DNA of 64,000 bases from Staphylococcus sp. (lineage in GTDB: Bacteria; Bacteroidota; Bacteroidia; Bacteroidales; Muribaculaceae). The notes beneath the pieces are model-generated. The model saw only the letters and a program-made list of their open reading frames with translations, searched no databases and had not been told where the DNA came from. The stretch's first letter is position 1; the number at the start of each line of letters is the position of its first letter. Where the stretch lies: NCBI GenBank assembly GCA_023665865.1, contig JAMPDC010000001.1:2178021-2242020 (forward strand), written 5' to 3'. This document shows, piece after piece, positions 1 to 7,515 of this stretch. A program made the position numbers and the translations under genes.

Positions 1-99
1 TTGCGACATGTCCGTCACGCTCACAAGCGGATGAAGGGTTTCTGCTCCGAGAATGCGGTTATAATCCTGTACGTTTTCAAGTTTTATTATCTTGTCCAT
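1..99 (-). CDS. AraC-family transcriptional regulator, N-terminal fragment (cut by window start)
   Basis: The minus strand from the ATG at 99-97 is open to base 1 (33 codons) and reads MDKIIKLENVQDYNRILGAE followed by TLHPLVSVTDMSQ. This resembles the usual opening of Bacteroidales AraC regulators, in which a short ligand-sensing N-terminal domain (ETLHPLVSV) precedes a C-terminal double helix-turn-helix that lies outside the window. The gene is divergent from the flavodoxin operon beginning at 414, the typical position for its local activator. A -7 box on the minus strand lies at 206-213, and 21-base phased repeats fill 251-375. Regulation of the neighbouring redox operon is inferred from the arrangement; the family call rests on the N-terminus only. 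Confidence 0.75.
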   Translation of the reverse strand, partial: MDKIIKLENVQDYNRILGAETLHPLVSVTDMSQ

Positions 100-205
100 A
101 TTACTGTTCTGTTTTCACTTTGCAACGGCAAAGCCCTCGCATGTGAAATTAAAGCGCAAGTCGACCGCAGGTCGGTGCGCGGTGATTAAATCATTAATTT
201 CACTG

Positions 206-213
206 CAAAAATA
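206..213 (-). promoter_or_regulatory. Candidate -7 box of the AraC gene
   Basis: Reads TATTTTTG on the minus strand, fitting the Bacteroidetes -7 consensus TAnnTTTG, about 107 bases before the ATG at 99. No TTTG -33 box sits at the right distance, which suits a promoter that depends on an activator or autoregulation. The first phased repeat (251) lies about 38 bases upstream of it. Confidence 0.45.
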
Positions 214-250
214 CTCATAATATTCCAACTCCGGCTATACACGGTATATG

Positions 251-375
251 AATCCGTAATAATGGTTAGTTAATCCGTAATCTGTGTTATCGCCTTGAAA
301 TGTGAATGTTAGAATCTGTGAATTTGGATATTCAATCAGTAATATGAGTTATTCAATGAGGTAAATTGGATATAA
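251..375 (+). promoter_or_regulatory. Array of 21-base phased repeats, candidate AraC-type operators
   Basis: Five copies of a degenerate unit AATCmGTAATnntGGTTA plus three free bases (21 in all) start at 251, 272, 313, 334 and 355. The 251 and 272 copies share an identical AATCCGTAAT exactly 21 bases apart, and the 313/334/355 copies are again in 21-base phase. The last copy reaches the -7 box at 373. Two further copies lie before the SDR gene at 3127 and 3148. Direct repeats two helical turns apart are the classic layout for AraC-family activators, whose two helix-turn-helix motifs contact successive major grooves. The gene divergent from this region is such a regulator. Binding is inferred. 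Confidence 0.55.
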
Positions 376-380
376 TTTTG
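373..380 (+). promoter_or_regulatory. -7 box of the flavodoxin operon
   Basis: TAATTTTG matches TAnnTTTG, 33 bases before the ATG at 414. No TTTG box is present at -33; instead a copy of the 21-base repeat occupies that position, as expected for a promoter turned on by a bound activator. Confidence 0.6.
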
Positions 381-413
381 CGGTGTGAAAAGAAATTCTA
401 AAAACAAACATAT

Positions 414-1325
414 ATGAACCGATTGACACTTTTCCTTACATTCCTTGTGGCCACAATGCCACTTATGGCATCGTGCAGTTCCGATGAGCCCTCATACGAG
501 GCTGAATACGCTCCGCTCGAACCATCGGGCAGCACAAAGACTTTAGTAGCCTATTTCTCCGCCACCGGCAACACAAAAGCCGTGGCTGAAAGAATAGCCG
601 AACTTACAGGTGCTGACATCTACAGCATCGAACCCTCGCGTCCGTATGCGGCCAACCCATACGATGACAGCCAGCTTATCCAGAACGAGGCATACAATGA
701 CCTGCGTCCGGCAGTGGCAAATCTTCCCTCCGAGGAAATGATAGCCCAATATGACACCATTTTCGTGGGCTCGCCTCTATGGTGGCACCAGCCTGCAATG
801 GTAGTTTGTACCTTCCTCGACGCATACGACCTGAGCGACAAGGTTATTGTACCGTTCATGACCTACGGAGCCACCACATATCTTAATGAGGGTATGCAGA
901 AACTATTCAAATGCACTCCCAACTCAATACATGTTCCCGCCTCACTGCCCGAAGATATTGATCCCGATAATATCCGCGAACCGCAGGACGACGATGAAGG
1001 AATAGACGTGCCCAACCGTGCCAATCAGGTAGAGGGCTGGCTACGACGCATGGGGCTTATGCCCGGTCAGTCAGGCATAGCCGAAATTTCATCGGACGAT
1101 GAAAATATGTTCTCTCTCGACATCAGTCGAGGCAATCTCGCCGTGGGTGTGGCCGACGGTCATTCGCCCGCACATCTCCGCATAGCATCCATGAGCGGAG
1201 CGCTGGCCTACAACCGCACTGTCAGCGGAAATGAGAACATCTCCCTGCCTCAGGGTGTGTATGTGATGCAGATGCAGTCAGGGCGCACATCAGGGGTAGC
1301 CACCCGTAAAATAGTAGTAAAATAA
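414..1325 (+). CDS. Flavodoxin-family lipoprotein with C-terminal sorting-like domain
   Basis: 303 residues. A signal peptide ends in a lipobox (MASC, Cys21), so the mature protein should be lipid-anchored in the envelope. Residues 42-60 form the flavodoxin start, a beta strand TLVAYFSATGNT whose S-x-T-G-N-T loop binds the FMN phosphate, and the fold continues to about residue 215 with GSPLWWHQPAM. Such proteins use FMN to reduce quinones or other electrophiles. After about residue 225 comes an extra region of some 75 residues ending LPQGVYVMQMQSG and a basic VATRKIVVK tail. This resembles the beta-sandwich C-terminal domains of type 9 secretion cargo and is unusual on a flavodoxin. First gene of the operon, with 11 bases to the next. 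Confidence 0.85.
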   Translation: MNRLTLFLTFLVATMPLMASCSSDEPSYEAEYAPLEPSGSTKTLVAYFSATGNTKAVAERIAELTGADIYSIEPSRPYAANPYDDSQLIQNEAYNDLRPAVANLPSEEMIAQYDTIFVGSPLWWHQPAMVVCTFLDAYDLSDKVIVPFMTYGATTYLNEGMQKLFKCTPNSIHVPASLPEDIDPDNIREPQDDDEGIDVPNRANQVEGWLRRMGLMPGQSGIAEISSDDENMFSLDISRGNLAVGVADGHSPAHLRIASMSGALAYNRTVSGNENISLPQGVYVMQMQSGRTSGVATRKIVVK

Positions 1326-1336
1326 AGAAAACAGCG

Positions 1337-2023
1337 ATGAACAAGACAATATCCGTTATAATAACTCTTATTTGTATGACTGTATCATCAATGGCATCGG
1401 CGCAGGCTCTTGACAGCAAGGAGAAATCCGTAGCGTTGATAGCTGCCTACACAGCCCGCGGCGACATGGAAAAACTTGACGGAGCATTTGACTCCGGTCT
1501 TGATGCCGGTCTGAGCGTGAATGAGATCAAGGAAATCCTTGTGCAGATGTACGCCTACTGCGGTTTCCCCCGCTCGCTCAATGCTCTCAACCGCTTTATG
1601 GCAAAGACTGAACAGCGTGCTGCCGCCGGCAAACATGATGAACCCGGAAACAAGGCAAGTCCTGTCCCTGCCGGAACGGATATGTCGGCACTCGGAGAGG
1701 AAGTGCGGACAGCGCTTGTCGGGCGTCCCGTCACAGGCAAGGTCTATGAGTTCTGTCCTGTGATAGACGAATATCTGCGCTCGCACCTTTTCGGTGACAT
1801 ATTTGCCCGTGACAACCTCAGCCACCGTTACCGTGAGCTTGCCACAGTAGGGGCACTCGCCGGAATGAACCTCGAAGGGCAGTTGCGCTCGCATCTTGGA
1901 ATATGCCGCAATCTCGGCTACACACAGAAACAACTGAACGACTTCGCCGCACTTATATCATCGGAGGTTGGCTCTGATGAGGGACAGACGGTGACAACAA
2001 CAGTCGAAACAATCTTCAAATAA
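1337..2023 (+). CDS. Carboxymuconolactone decarboxylase (CMD/AhpD) family protein, exported
   Basis: 228 residues with a Sec signal peptide (cleavage near AQA, residue 24). Two CMD-type helical repeats are visible: about 27-100 ([20 protein letters not shown] ... [14 protein letters not shown]) and about 140-215 (SRDN-like [16 protein letters not shown] ... [11 protein letters not shown]). The family contains gamma-carboxymuconolactone decarboxylases and AhpD-like alkylhydroperoxide reductases. The CxxC redox pair of AhpD is absent, so a peroxidase of that type is unlikely. It lies between the flavodoxin and the alpha/beta hydrolase with gaps of 11 and 8 bases, so it is surely in the same operon. 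Bacteroidales often pair this family with flavodoxins under AraC control. The substrate is unknown. Confidence 0.85.
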   Translation: MNKTISVIITLICMTVSSMASAQALDSKEKSVALIAAYTARGDMEKLDGAFDSGLDAGLSVNEIKEILVQMYAYCGFPRSLNALNRFMAKTEQRAAAGKHDEPGNKASPVPAGTDMSALGEEVRTALVGRPVTGKVYEFCPVIDEYLRSHLFGDIFARDNLSHRYRELATVGALAGMNLEGQLRSHLGICRNLGYTQKQLNDFAALISSEVGSDEGQTVTTTVETIFK

Positions 2024-2031
2024 AAGCAACA

Positions 2032-3114
2032 ATGAAAAAATTACTGATAATGGCACTCTGTTCAATATCCGCGGCCGGTGTGTCCGCCCAAAACGCACCT
2101 TTCACAGAAGTGGCGACCTCTGAGATCAGGAGCCACAACGATAATCCGTGGGGACTCGTATATGACAATCCCATTGCCGAAAATGTGGCCGGACAGGTCA
2201 ATATCCACCCCATACAGTATGACCTCAACGGGCTTAAAATCGCAGCCAACGTATATACCCCGGCAGGTTATGACCCATCAAAATCGTATCCTGCAATCGT
2301 GGTAGCTCACCCAAATGGTGGTGTCAAGGAGCAGGTTTCCGGCTATTACAGCCAGCTTATGGCGGAAAAAGGATACATCTGCCTCGCTTTTGATGCCGCA
2401 TATCAGGGCGCAAGCGAGGGTATGCCCCGCCAGAAGGATATACCGTCGAACCGCATCGAGGACATACACCGTGCAGCTGACATTCTCGCGCAATATCCCG
2501 GTGTGGATGCCGACCGCATGGGCATACTTGGAATATGCGGAGGTGGCGGCTACACTCTCGTCGCCGCGCAGACCGACAAGCGTTTCAAGGCTGTGGCGAC
2601 CCTCAGCATGTTCAACTCCGGACTTGTTCGCCGCAATGGATTCCTCGACACCCAGATAAACACCGTTCAGGAACGTCTTGCCGATGCCTGCGCCGCCCGT
2701 CAGCGCGAAGTTGTGACAGGCGAGCCCGAATATATCGGCGACATGAGCGGCATGACTCCCGAACAGGCAGCCAAGCTCCCCTTCGACCTCTACCGCGACG
2801 GCTATGACTACTACATCGTCAACTATGCTCATCCCAACTCCACTTTCAAATATACCAAAAGCAGCCTGATGGATCTGATGGGGTTTGATGCGTCGGAAGG
2901 CATGTACCTTATCAACCAGCCTCTGTTGATGATTGCGGGCAGCGTCGCCGACACGTTCTACATGACAGAGCATTGCTTCAGCAACGCCACAGGCACACAG
3001 GACAAGGAGATGTTCCTCGTGCCGGGAGCCACACATATAAGAACCTACTATGTACCTGAATATGTTCAGCAGATTGTGGGAAAACTGACTGAGTTCTTCG
3101 GTAATAAACTTTGA
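2032..3114 (+). CDS. Exported alpha/beta hydrolase, dienelactone-hydrolase-like, Cys nucleophile
   Basis: 360 residues. Signal peptide of about 19 residues ending VSAQ, so periplasmic. The core fold is clear: a strand with VVAHPNGG (oxyanion side), then the nucleophile elbow [10 protein letters not shown] with Cys169 in the place of the usual Ser. A Cys nucleophile is the hallmark of dienelactone hydrolases. The C-terminal GATHIRTYY supplies the likely catalytic His. The inserted region at about 220-280 forms the cap. Third gene of the operon. The pairing with a CMD protein and flavodoxins suggests handling of a lactone or ester from an aromatic or quinone-like compound, but no substrate can be read from the sequence. 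Confidence 0.85.
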   Translation: MKKLLIMALCSISAAGVSAQNAPFTEVATSEIRSHNDNPWGLVYDNPIAENVAGQVNIHPIQYDLNGLKIAANVYTPAGYDPSKSYPAIVVAHPNGGVKEQVSGYYSQLMAEKGYICLAFDAAYQGASEGMPRQKDIPSNRIEDIHRAADILAQYPGVDADRMGILGICGGGGYTLVAAQTDKRFKAVATLSMFNSGLVRRNGFLDTQINTVQERLADACAARQREVVTGEPEYIGDMSGMTPEQAAKLPFDLYRDGYDYYIVNYAHPNSTFKYTKSSLMDLMGFDASEGMYLINQPLLMIAGSVADTFYMTEHCFSNATGTQDKEMFLVPGATHIRTYYVPEYVQQIVGKLTEFFGNKL

Positions 3115-3126
3115 CAATTCCGTAAA

Positions 3127-3195
3127 GTTCCGTAATGTTGGTTATCAAATCAGTATTTATGGTTAAGATTCTTGCCTGGTAATGTGGTAATTTTG
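3127..3195 (+). promoter_or_regulatory. Internal promoter with two 21-base operator-like units
   Basis: Units starting at 3127 and 3148 follow the same 21-base pattern as at 251-375: CCGTAATGTTGGTTA, then AATCAGTATTTATGGTTA, with the GGTTA blocks exactly 21 bases apart. The 15-base core at 3130-3144 matches 254-268 at 13 positions. A -7 box TAATTTTG lies at 3188-3195, 23 bases before the ATG at 3218. This indicates that the second half of the locus (SDR onward) is a separate transcript controlled by the same regulator as the first half. Confidence 0.55.
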
Positions 3196-3217
3196 CATCA
3201 TCCAAAATAAGATTCGC

Positions 3218-4054
3218 ATGAACAAAGAAGTAATGATATTGACCGGAGCCGGTCAGATAGGAATGGCGATAGCCCGGCGTATGGGTTACGGCATGAAGAT
3301 AGTGGTCGGCGACCGCAGTATTGAAAATGCCAAGGCAATCTGCTCCACGATGAACAACGCCGGATTTGACACTGTGCCGTTTGAGATGGATTTGTCGAGC
3401 CGTGAATCAATCCTTGCGTTAATCGCCGAGGCTCAGAGATATGGCGAGATTTTAATGCTCGTCAATGCTGCCGGAGTATCGCCCAGTCAGGCACCCATAG
3501 AAACGATACTCCATGTTGACCTCTACGGTACAGCGGTGCTTCTTGAAGAAGTCGGCAAGGTAATAAAACCGGGAGGAACGGGCGTGACCATCTCCAGTCA
3601 GAGCGGACACCGTATGCCTGCTCTTACAGCGGAACAGGACCAACAGCTTGCCATGACCCCGACTGAGGAACTTCTTTCACTTGATATGCTACAACCGGAA
3701 AACATAAATGATACACTCCATGCCTACCAGATGGCTAAACGCTGCAATGTGAAGCGCGTGATGGCTGAGGCCGTGAAATGGGGAGAACGCGGAGCACGCA
3801 TCAACTCCATCTCTCCCGGCATAATCGTCACTCCCCTTGCAATCGACGAGTTCAACGGGCCGCGTGGCGACTTCTATAAAAACATGTTCGCCAAATGCCC
3901 TGCCAGACGCCCCGGCACAGCCGACGAAGTGGCAAATGTAGCCGAACTGCTGATGCGACAGCAGGGGGCGTTCATAACCGGTGCTGACTTTCTGATTGAC
4001 GGCGGTGCTACAGCCTCATATTTTTACGGACCATTAAACCCAAATGCAAAATGA
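3218..4054 (+). CDS. Short-chain dehydrogenase/reductase (SDR)
   Basis: 278 residues, cytoplasmic. A Rossmann motif TGAGQIGMAIA (residues 9-19) at the N-terminus binds NAD(P), followed by a strand ending VVGDRS. The catalytic pair Tyr170-x-x-x-Lys174 sits in HAYQMAKRC, with the Ser region TISSQSG at about 126-132. The C-terminal FITGADFLIDGGATASYFYG is the usual SDR end and substrate loop. The TGxxxGxG motif is slightly altered (TGAGQIG), as seen in several SDRs of this type. First gene after the internal promoter; its stop overlaps the next start by four bases (ATGA). It probably reduces a carbonyl in the pathway served by the locus. Confidence 0.9.
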   Translation: MNKEVMILTGAGQIGMAIARRMGYGMKIVVGDRSIENAKAICSTMNNAGFDTVPFEMDLSSRESILALIAEAQRYGEILMLVNAAGVSPSQAPIETILHVDLYGTAVLLEEVGKVIKPGGTGVTISSQSGHRMPALTAEQDQQLAMTPTEELLSLDMLQPENINDTLHAYQMAKRCNVKRVMAEAVKWGERGARINSISPGIIVTPLAIDEFNGPRGDFYKNMFAKCPARRPGTADEVANVAELLMRQQGAFITGADFLIDGGATASYFYGPLNPNAK

Positions 4055-4731
4055 AAAGACCTTATATAGTGTGCCACATGGTGGCTTCAATCGACGGACG
4101 CATCGACTGCTCGATGGTTGACAAAATCAGCGGCGAAGAATATTACGACACTCTCGCAAAACTCGACTGCCCGACTCAGCTCGAAGGCCGCGGTACGATG
4201 GAACATTACAGCGCATTGAAGGAACCCTTCATTGCCAATGACCCGACTCCTTTCGGCATGACATCGATCTATAAAGCCGTTGTCTCGGACGAATACACGG
4301 TTGCGGTTGACACTCACGGCCGCTTGCGCTGGCCCGCTTCTGAAATCGACGGTGTGCCCCTTGTCTGCATCGTCAGCGAACAGGTGTCGCAGGAATATCT
4401 TGAAATGCTCAAAAATCAGGGCATATCATATATCTGCATCGGCCGTGAGGCAATAGACTTACCTAAAGCTATGGAAATTCTGAATGAGGAATTTGGAATC
4501 AAGCGCATGGCAGTTCTCGGAGGCGGACACATCAACGGTGGTTTCCTCGCCGCCAGGCTGATTGACGAAGTGAGCCTCCTGCTTGCTCCCGGTATCGACG
4601 GACGCAAGGGACAAACAGCTCTTTTCGATGGCATAGCGGATATGAACCGTATGCCGGTAAAATTATCGCTGGAAAGCGTTGAGCGCATTGAGAACGGAAC
4701 ATTATGGATAAGATATAAAACAAATTACTGA
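4051..4731 (+). CDS. RibD C-terminal (dihydrofolate-reductase-like) domain protein
   Basis: 226 residues, made only of the RibD C-terminal reductase fold. It opens with KRPYIVCHMVASIDGRID, the strand-loop of this family, has EGRGTMEHYSA at about 50, and the NADPH-binding glycine loop MAVLGGGHINGGFLAARLIDEVSLLLAP at about 155-180. No deaminase domain is present, so it is not the bifunctional riboflavin enzyme. Stand-alone members are NADPH reductases of often unknown substrate. It is translationally coupled: ATGA overlap with the SDR upstream, and a one-base overlap with the flavodoxin downstream. Confidence 0.85.
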   Translation: MKRPYIVCHMVASIDGRIDCSMVDKISGEEYYDTLAKLDCPTQLEGRGTMEHYSALKEPFIANDPTPFGMTSIYKAVVSDEYTVAVDTHGRLRWPASEIDGVPLVCIVSEQVSQEYLEMLKNQGISYICIGREAIDLPKAMEILNEEFGIKRMAVLGGGHINGGFLAARLIDEVSLLLAPGIDGRKGQTALFDGIADMNRMPVKLSLESVERIENGTLWIRYKTNY

Positions 4732-5387
4732 TGAAAAAGATAATCAGCATGGTCGTCATGTTTGTTGCATCAGCACTTTCAATGGTGTCATGCGCCAACA
4801 ACAATACGGGGGCGTCGACAAATGAAAACCAAAACATCAAAGAAAGCAATATGAGCACATCAATATCAGGCAAGAAAACGCTTGTAGCATTTTTCTCCCA
4901 CACCGGCGAAAACTATGGCGTGGGCAACATATCCGAAGGCAACACCCACATCATAGCAAAAATGATAGGTGAAGCAACCGGAGGCACGCTCTTTGAAATT
5001 GTGCCTGAAAAGGATTATCCCCACGACTCATATGATGCTGTGGTTGAGATAGCCAAACAGGAAAAAGAGCAGAAAGCACGTCCCGCTATTAAGGGCGATG
5101 TCAAAGTTGAGGACTACGATGTCGTTTTCATCGGCTATCCCAACTGGTGGGGCGATATGCCCATGCCGGTATATACTTTCCTGGAAAAGCACGATTGGGA
5201 TGGCAAGACAATCGTACCGTTCTGTACTCATGAGGGTAGCGGACTCTCAAGCACTGAAAGTTATATTGCCAAGGCGTGCCAAGGCGCAACCGTAGCCAAA
5301 GGACTTGCGGTGCGCGGCGCAACAGCTCAGAATAATCGTGATCAAGCCCGCAAAACCGTTAACTCATGGATTGAAAAGCTGAAATGA
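4731..5387 (+). CDS. Flavodoxin lipoprotein (flavodoxin_4 type)
   Basis: 218 residues. The lipobox ends at Cys21 (SMVSC), followed by a Asn/Ser-rich linker to residue 48. The flavodoxin domain starts [14 protein letters not shown]; its phosphate loop carries an insertion ([10 protein letters not shown]) typical of the flavodoxin_4 group. Further family marks are [20 protein letters not shown] (about 137-156) and [12 protein letters not shown] (about 166). It is the second flavodoxin lipoprotein of the locus and, unlike the one at 414, has no C-terminal extension. Start and stop overlap both neighbours, so it is strictly co-translated with them. Confidence 0.9.
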   Translation: MKKIISMVVMFVASALSMVSCANNNTGASTNENQNIKESNMSTSISGKKTLVAFFSHTGENYGVGNISEGNTHIIAKMIGEATGGTLFEIVPEKDYPHDSYDAVVEIAKQEKEQKARPAIKGDVKVEDYDVVFIGYPNWWGDMPMPVYTFLEKHDWDGKTIVPFCTHEGSGLSSTESYIAKACQGATVAKGLAVRGATAQNNRDQARKTVNSWIEKLK

Positions 5388-5911
5388 TGGAAGAAATACG
5401 TATCGACTGCGCACATCCCTCACCGGAAGAAGCAGCAATGGCAAAGCAGCAGATGCATACCCTGTTCAAATTGAATCATACAATGCCTGCCACTGAGGAA
5501 TTTGATGCTTTGGTGCGCAAGTTATTCCCGGAGATGGGTGAAGGTAGTCGTGTGACTACCCCATTGAATGGCGTGAGGTTCAACAAGGTCAAAATCGGAC
5601 GTAATGTAATCGTGCAAAGCAACTGCCTGATGATGTCGGCAGGAGGAATTACTATTGAGGACGAGGCGTTGATAGCCGCCAATGTCCAGTTGATTTCCAA
5701 CAACCATGACCTTGAAGATCGCATGGTCATTACCTGCAAACCTGTCAGAATCTGCCACCGTGCATGGATTGGAGCCGGGGCAACAATCCTGCCGGGAATA
5801 ACGGTAGGAGAAAATGCAGTTGTCGGCGCAGGTAGTGTTGTGACCCGCGATGTGGAGCCCAATACAATCGTGGCAGGAAATCCAGCACGACTGATCCGGC
5901 GCATCAAATAA
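5384..5911 (+). CDS. Hexapeptide-repeat acetyltransferase (maltose/galactoside O-acetyltransferase type)
   Basis: 175 residues. After an N-terminal helical part, left-handed beta-helix hexapeptide repeats run from about 65 to 165 ([57 protein letters not shown]), closing with the diagnostic [13 protein letters not shown]. The conserved His of this family is in SNNHDLEDR (about 107). Expected to transfer acetyl from acetyl-CoA to a hydroxyl acceptor as a trimer. Its first codons overlap the stop of the flavodoxin. Last gene of the operon, ending two bases before the convergent AraC remnant. Confidence 0.9.
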   Translation: MMEEIRIDCAHPSPEEAAMAKQQMHTLFKLNHTMPATEEFDALVRKLFPEMGEGSRVTTPLNGVRFNKVKIGRNVIVQSNCLMMSAGGITIEDEALIAANVQLISNNHDLEDRMVITCKPVRICHRAWIGAGATILPGITVGENAVVGAGSVVTRDVEPNTIVAGNPARLIRRIK

Positions 5912-5913
5912 AT

Positions 5914-6047
5914 TTATGATTCAGATGAATTGACTGTGCGGTATTCGCTCGGTGACATTCCGAGATGTTTCACGCAATAACGACTGAAATAGCTGACGGA
6001 TGTAAACTTCATCTCGTCGGCTATTTGTGTTGTTTTAGTATAAGATG
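5914..6047 (-). pseudogene. C-terminal remnant of an AraC-family regulator
   Basis: Reading the minus strand from about 6047 to the stop at 5914-5916 gives TTQIADEMKFTSVSYFSRYC and then VKHLGMSPSEYR plus a short tail. This is the second helix-turn-helix of an AraC regulator, including its signature (SYFSRxxxKxxGMSPSEYR). Everything upstream that should encode the sensor domain and first helix-turn-helix is missing; the sequence there runs into the promoter of the LuxR-type gene. About 45 codons remain, with an intact natural stop two bases from the acetyltransferase stop. It looks like the tail of a second regulator lost by deletion. Confidence 0.7.
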
Positions 6048-6082
6048 TCCTGAAAAATATGAGGCTTACCTGGAAATTTTTG

Positions 6083-6090
6083 TATCTTTG
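6083..6090 (+). promoter_or_regulatory. -7 box of the LuxR-type regulator, very close to its start
   Basis: TATCTTTG fits TAnnTTTG. The ATG at 6100 follows after only nine bases, so the transcript would begin almost at the start codon. Confidence 0.5.
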
Positions 6091-6099
6091 CCGACGAAA

Positions 6100-6855
6100 A
6101 TGAAAACGCCCGACGAATTTTTTATTCCCGATAACGAAGTCAAACTTCCTGACGAACTTGATTACAGCAGAGTTGACGAATATGTCCGCTCCGCCGAGGC
6201 GTTTTCTCGCTCCACATACCAAAGTGTCTATATCATTGACTATTTCAAGCAGAATTTCCTGTATGTGTCGCCTAACCCTATGTTTCTGTGTGGGCTTACG
6301 CCGGAGCAGATGATTGAACTTGGCTATCGGTTCTATCTGAAATATGTGCCCGAGGACGAACAGGCTCTTTTGCTCGACATCAACCGAGCGGGTTTTGCCT
6401 TTTACAATCAGATTCCTCTGGGACAGCGCAAGGATTGGTATATATCATACGACTTTCATATTCTCAACGACGGTCACCCAATTCTCATAAACCATAAATT
6501 GACTTCACTTGCCTTAACTTCCGATGGGAGGGTATGGCTTGGCCTATGCGTTGTATCAGCTTCTACTCACACCACATACGGATTTATAGAAATGCACCAT
6601 GTCGGCGCCCCCGACTATTTCGTATTTAATCCCGTTACCCGTCGGTGGGATAAGAAAGCGATGCCGAGCTTAACCGAAAGGGAAAAGTCGGTGCTTACTC
6701 TTTCAATACAAGGCTATACAATGTCGGAAATCGCCGATTGTATCTGTCTTTCTCCAGATTCCATCAAGAAATACCGTCAGCGCATTTTTGAAAAACTCGG
6801 TGTGCGCAACATTTCCGAGGCTATCGCGGCGGCTGCAAACAATAAGCTACTTTAA
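6100..6855 (+). CDS. LuxR-type transcriptional regulator with PAS-like sensor domain
   Basis: 251 residues from the ATG at 6100. An upstream in-frame ATG at 5965 was not used because it lies inside the antisense AraC remnant and before the -7 box. Residues about 30-165 look like a PAS-type sensor (YIIDYFKQNFLYVSPNPMFLCGLTPEQM), a domain common in Bacteroidales LuxR regulators. The C-terminus from about 190 is a standard LuxR/GerE helix-turn-helix: LTEREKSVLTLSIQGYTMSE, IADCICLSPDSIKKYRQRIFEKLGVRN. No receiver domain is present, so it is not a phospho-response regulator. Targets are unknown; the convergent gene next to it overlaps it by four bases. Confidence 0.85.
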   Translation: MKTPDEFFIPDNEVKLPDELDYSRVDEYVRSAEAFSRSTYQSVYIIDYFKQNFLYVSPNPMFLCGLTPEQMIELGYRFYLKYVPEDEQALLLDINRAGFAFYNQIPLGQRKDWYISYDFHILNDGHPILINHKLTSLALTSDGRVWLGLCVVSASTHTTYGFIEMHHVGAPDYFVFNPVTRRWDKKAMPSLTEREKSVLTLSIQGYTMSEIADCICLSPDSIKKYRQRIFEKLGVRNISEAIAAAANNKLL

Positions 6856-7361
6856 ATTTTCGATAGATAGAAGCGCGGAAAGTGCTTTACATTGCGTCCT
6901 ACTGCGATATTAGCCAATATCCGGACGCATATACAGGCTGCGGTTTGCTGAGCTTTTGCCGATTGTTCACCCTGTTCAATCCTCGGCAATACAGCGCGCA
7001 ACCAGTCGCTGTTATCAATATTCCAAAACGCACAATATCCCGACATATATTTTGCGGCATACAGGCGGACATCGCTCTGCTCATCAAATTCAGACTTATC
7101 ATCGGGCCGCACAACCATAGCCGCACCACCCTCGATAAAATCAAACGGATATACGACCGGCAATTTACCATCCAACTTGGCCGATATTCCATTCATCGCC
7201 AAGTCAACCGCAATATCGGCAGATCTCGTCGGATTTCCCACATATATGATATTGTGGAACCCGACTTTTAGCAAAGCCGTATTTATAGCGTCTGCCAAAT
7301 CGCCCTTGCCGACTATCATTATCCGACAGCGTTCAATCTTATCCTTTTCTTCGTCAGTCAT
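6852..7361 (-). CDS. Unknown protein with Rossmann-like N-terminus
   Basis: 169 residues, no signal peptide. I do not recognise the family. The N-terminus RCRIMIVGKGDLADAINTAL, then HNIIYVGNP, looks like the first beta-alpha-beta of a nucleotide-binding Rossmann fold. The middle (DGKLPVVYPFDFIEGGAAMV) could be another strand, and the C-terminal half is helical with several Cys and Ala (QQTAACICVRILANIA). Amino-acid composition is protein-like and better than that of the open frame on the opposite strand. Its last four bases overlap the end of the LuxR-type gene. No operon partner is seen. Confidence 0.6.
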   Translation of the reverse strand: MTDEEKDKIERCRIMIVGKGDLADAINTALLKVGFHNIIYVGNPTRSADIAVDLAMNGISAKLDGKLPVVYPFDFIEGGAAMVVRPDDKSEFDEQSDVRLYAAKYMSGYCAFWNIDNSDWLRAVLPRIEQGEQSAKAQQTAACICVRILANIAVGRNVKHFPRFYLSKI

Positions 7362-7515
7362 ATCATTTTTATCTGATGCAATTATTTAATCGCGCGTGGA
7401 AATTCAGCGCATGTCGGCTGACCACGAAGCAGGTGACCAACGGGAACAATCTGGTGCGCGGTGCCGAAGGCAGAATTATCCACCGCAAAATTAGAGAAAG
7501 CCTAAAGCCTGTACC

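Noticed and set aside
1..189. Plus-strand open frame of 62 codons starting with TTG
   Set aside because: The opposite strand reads as the clear start of an AraC regulator up to base 99.
1388..1933. Minus-strand open frame of 181 codons opposite the CMD gene
   Set aside because: Shadow of a gene with clear CMD repeats and signal peptide.
2278..3117. Long minus-strand open frame (279 codons) opposite the alpha/beta hydrolase
   Set aside because: Cys/His-rich, no family resemblance; it is the antisense of a well-supported gene.
5965..6099. Upstream extension of the LuxR-type regulator to an ATG at 5965
   Set aside because: The extra 45 codons are antisense to the AraC remnant, do not resemble the family and lie before the -7 box at 6083.
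6882..7271. Plus-strand open frame of 129 codons
   Set aside because: The minus-strand frame (6852-7361) has better composition and a Rossmann-like start.
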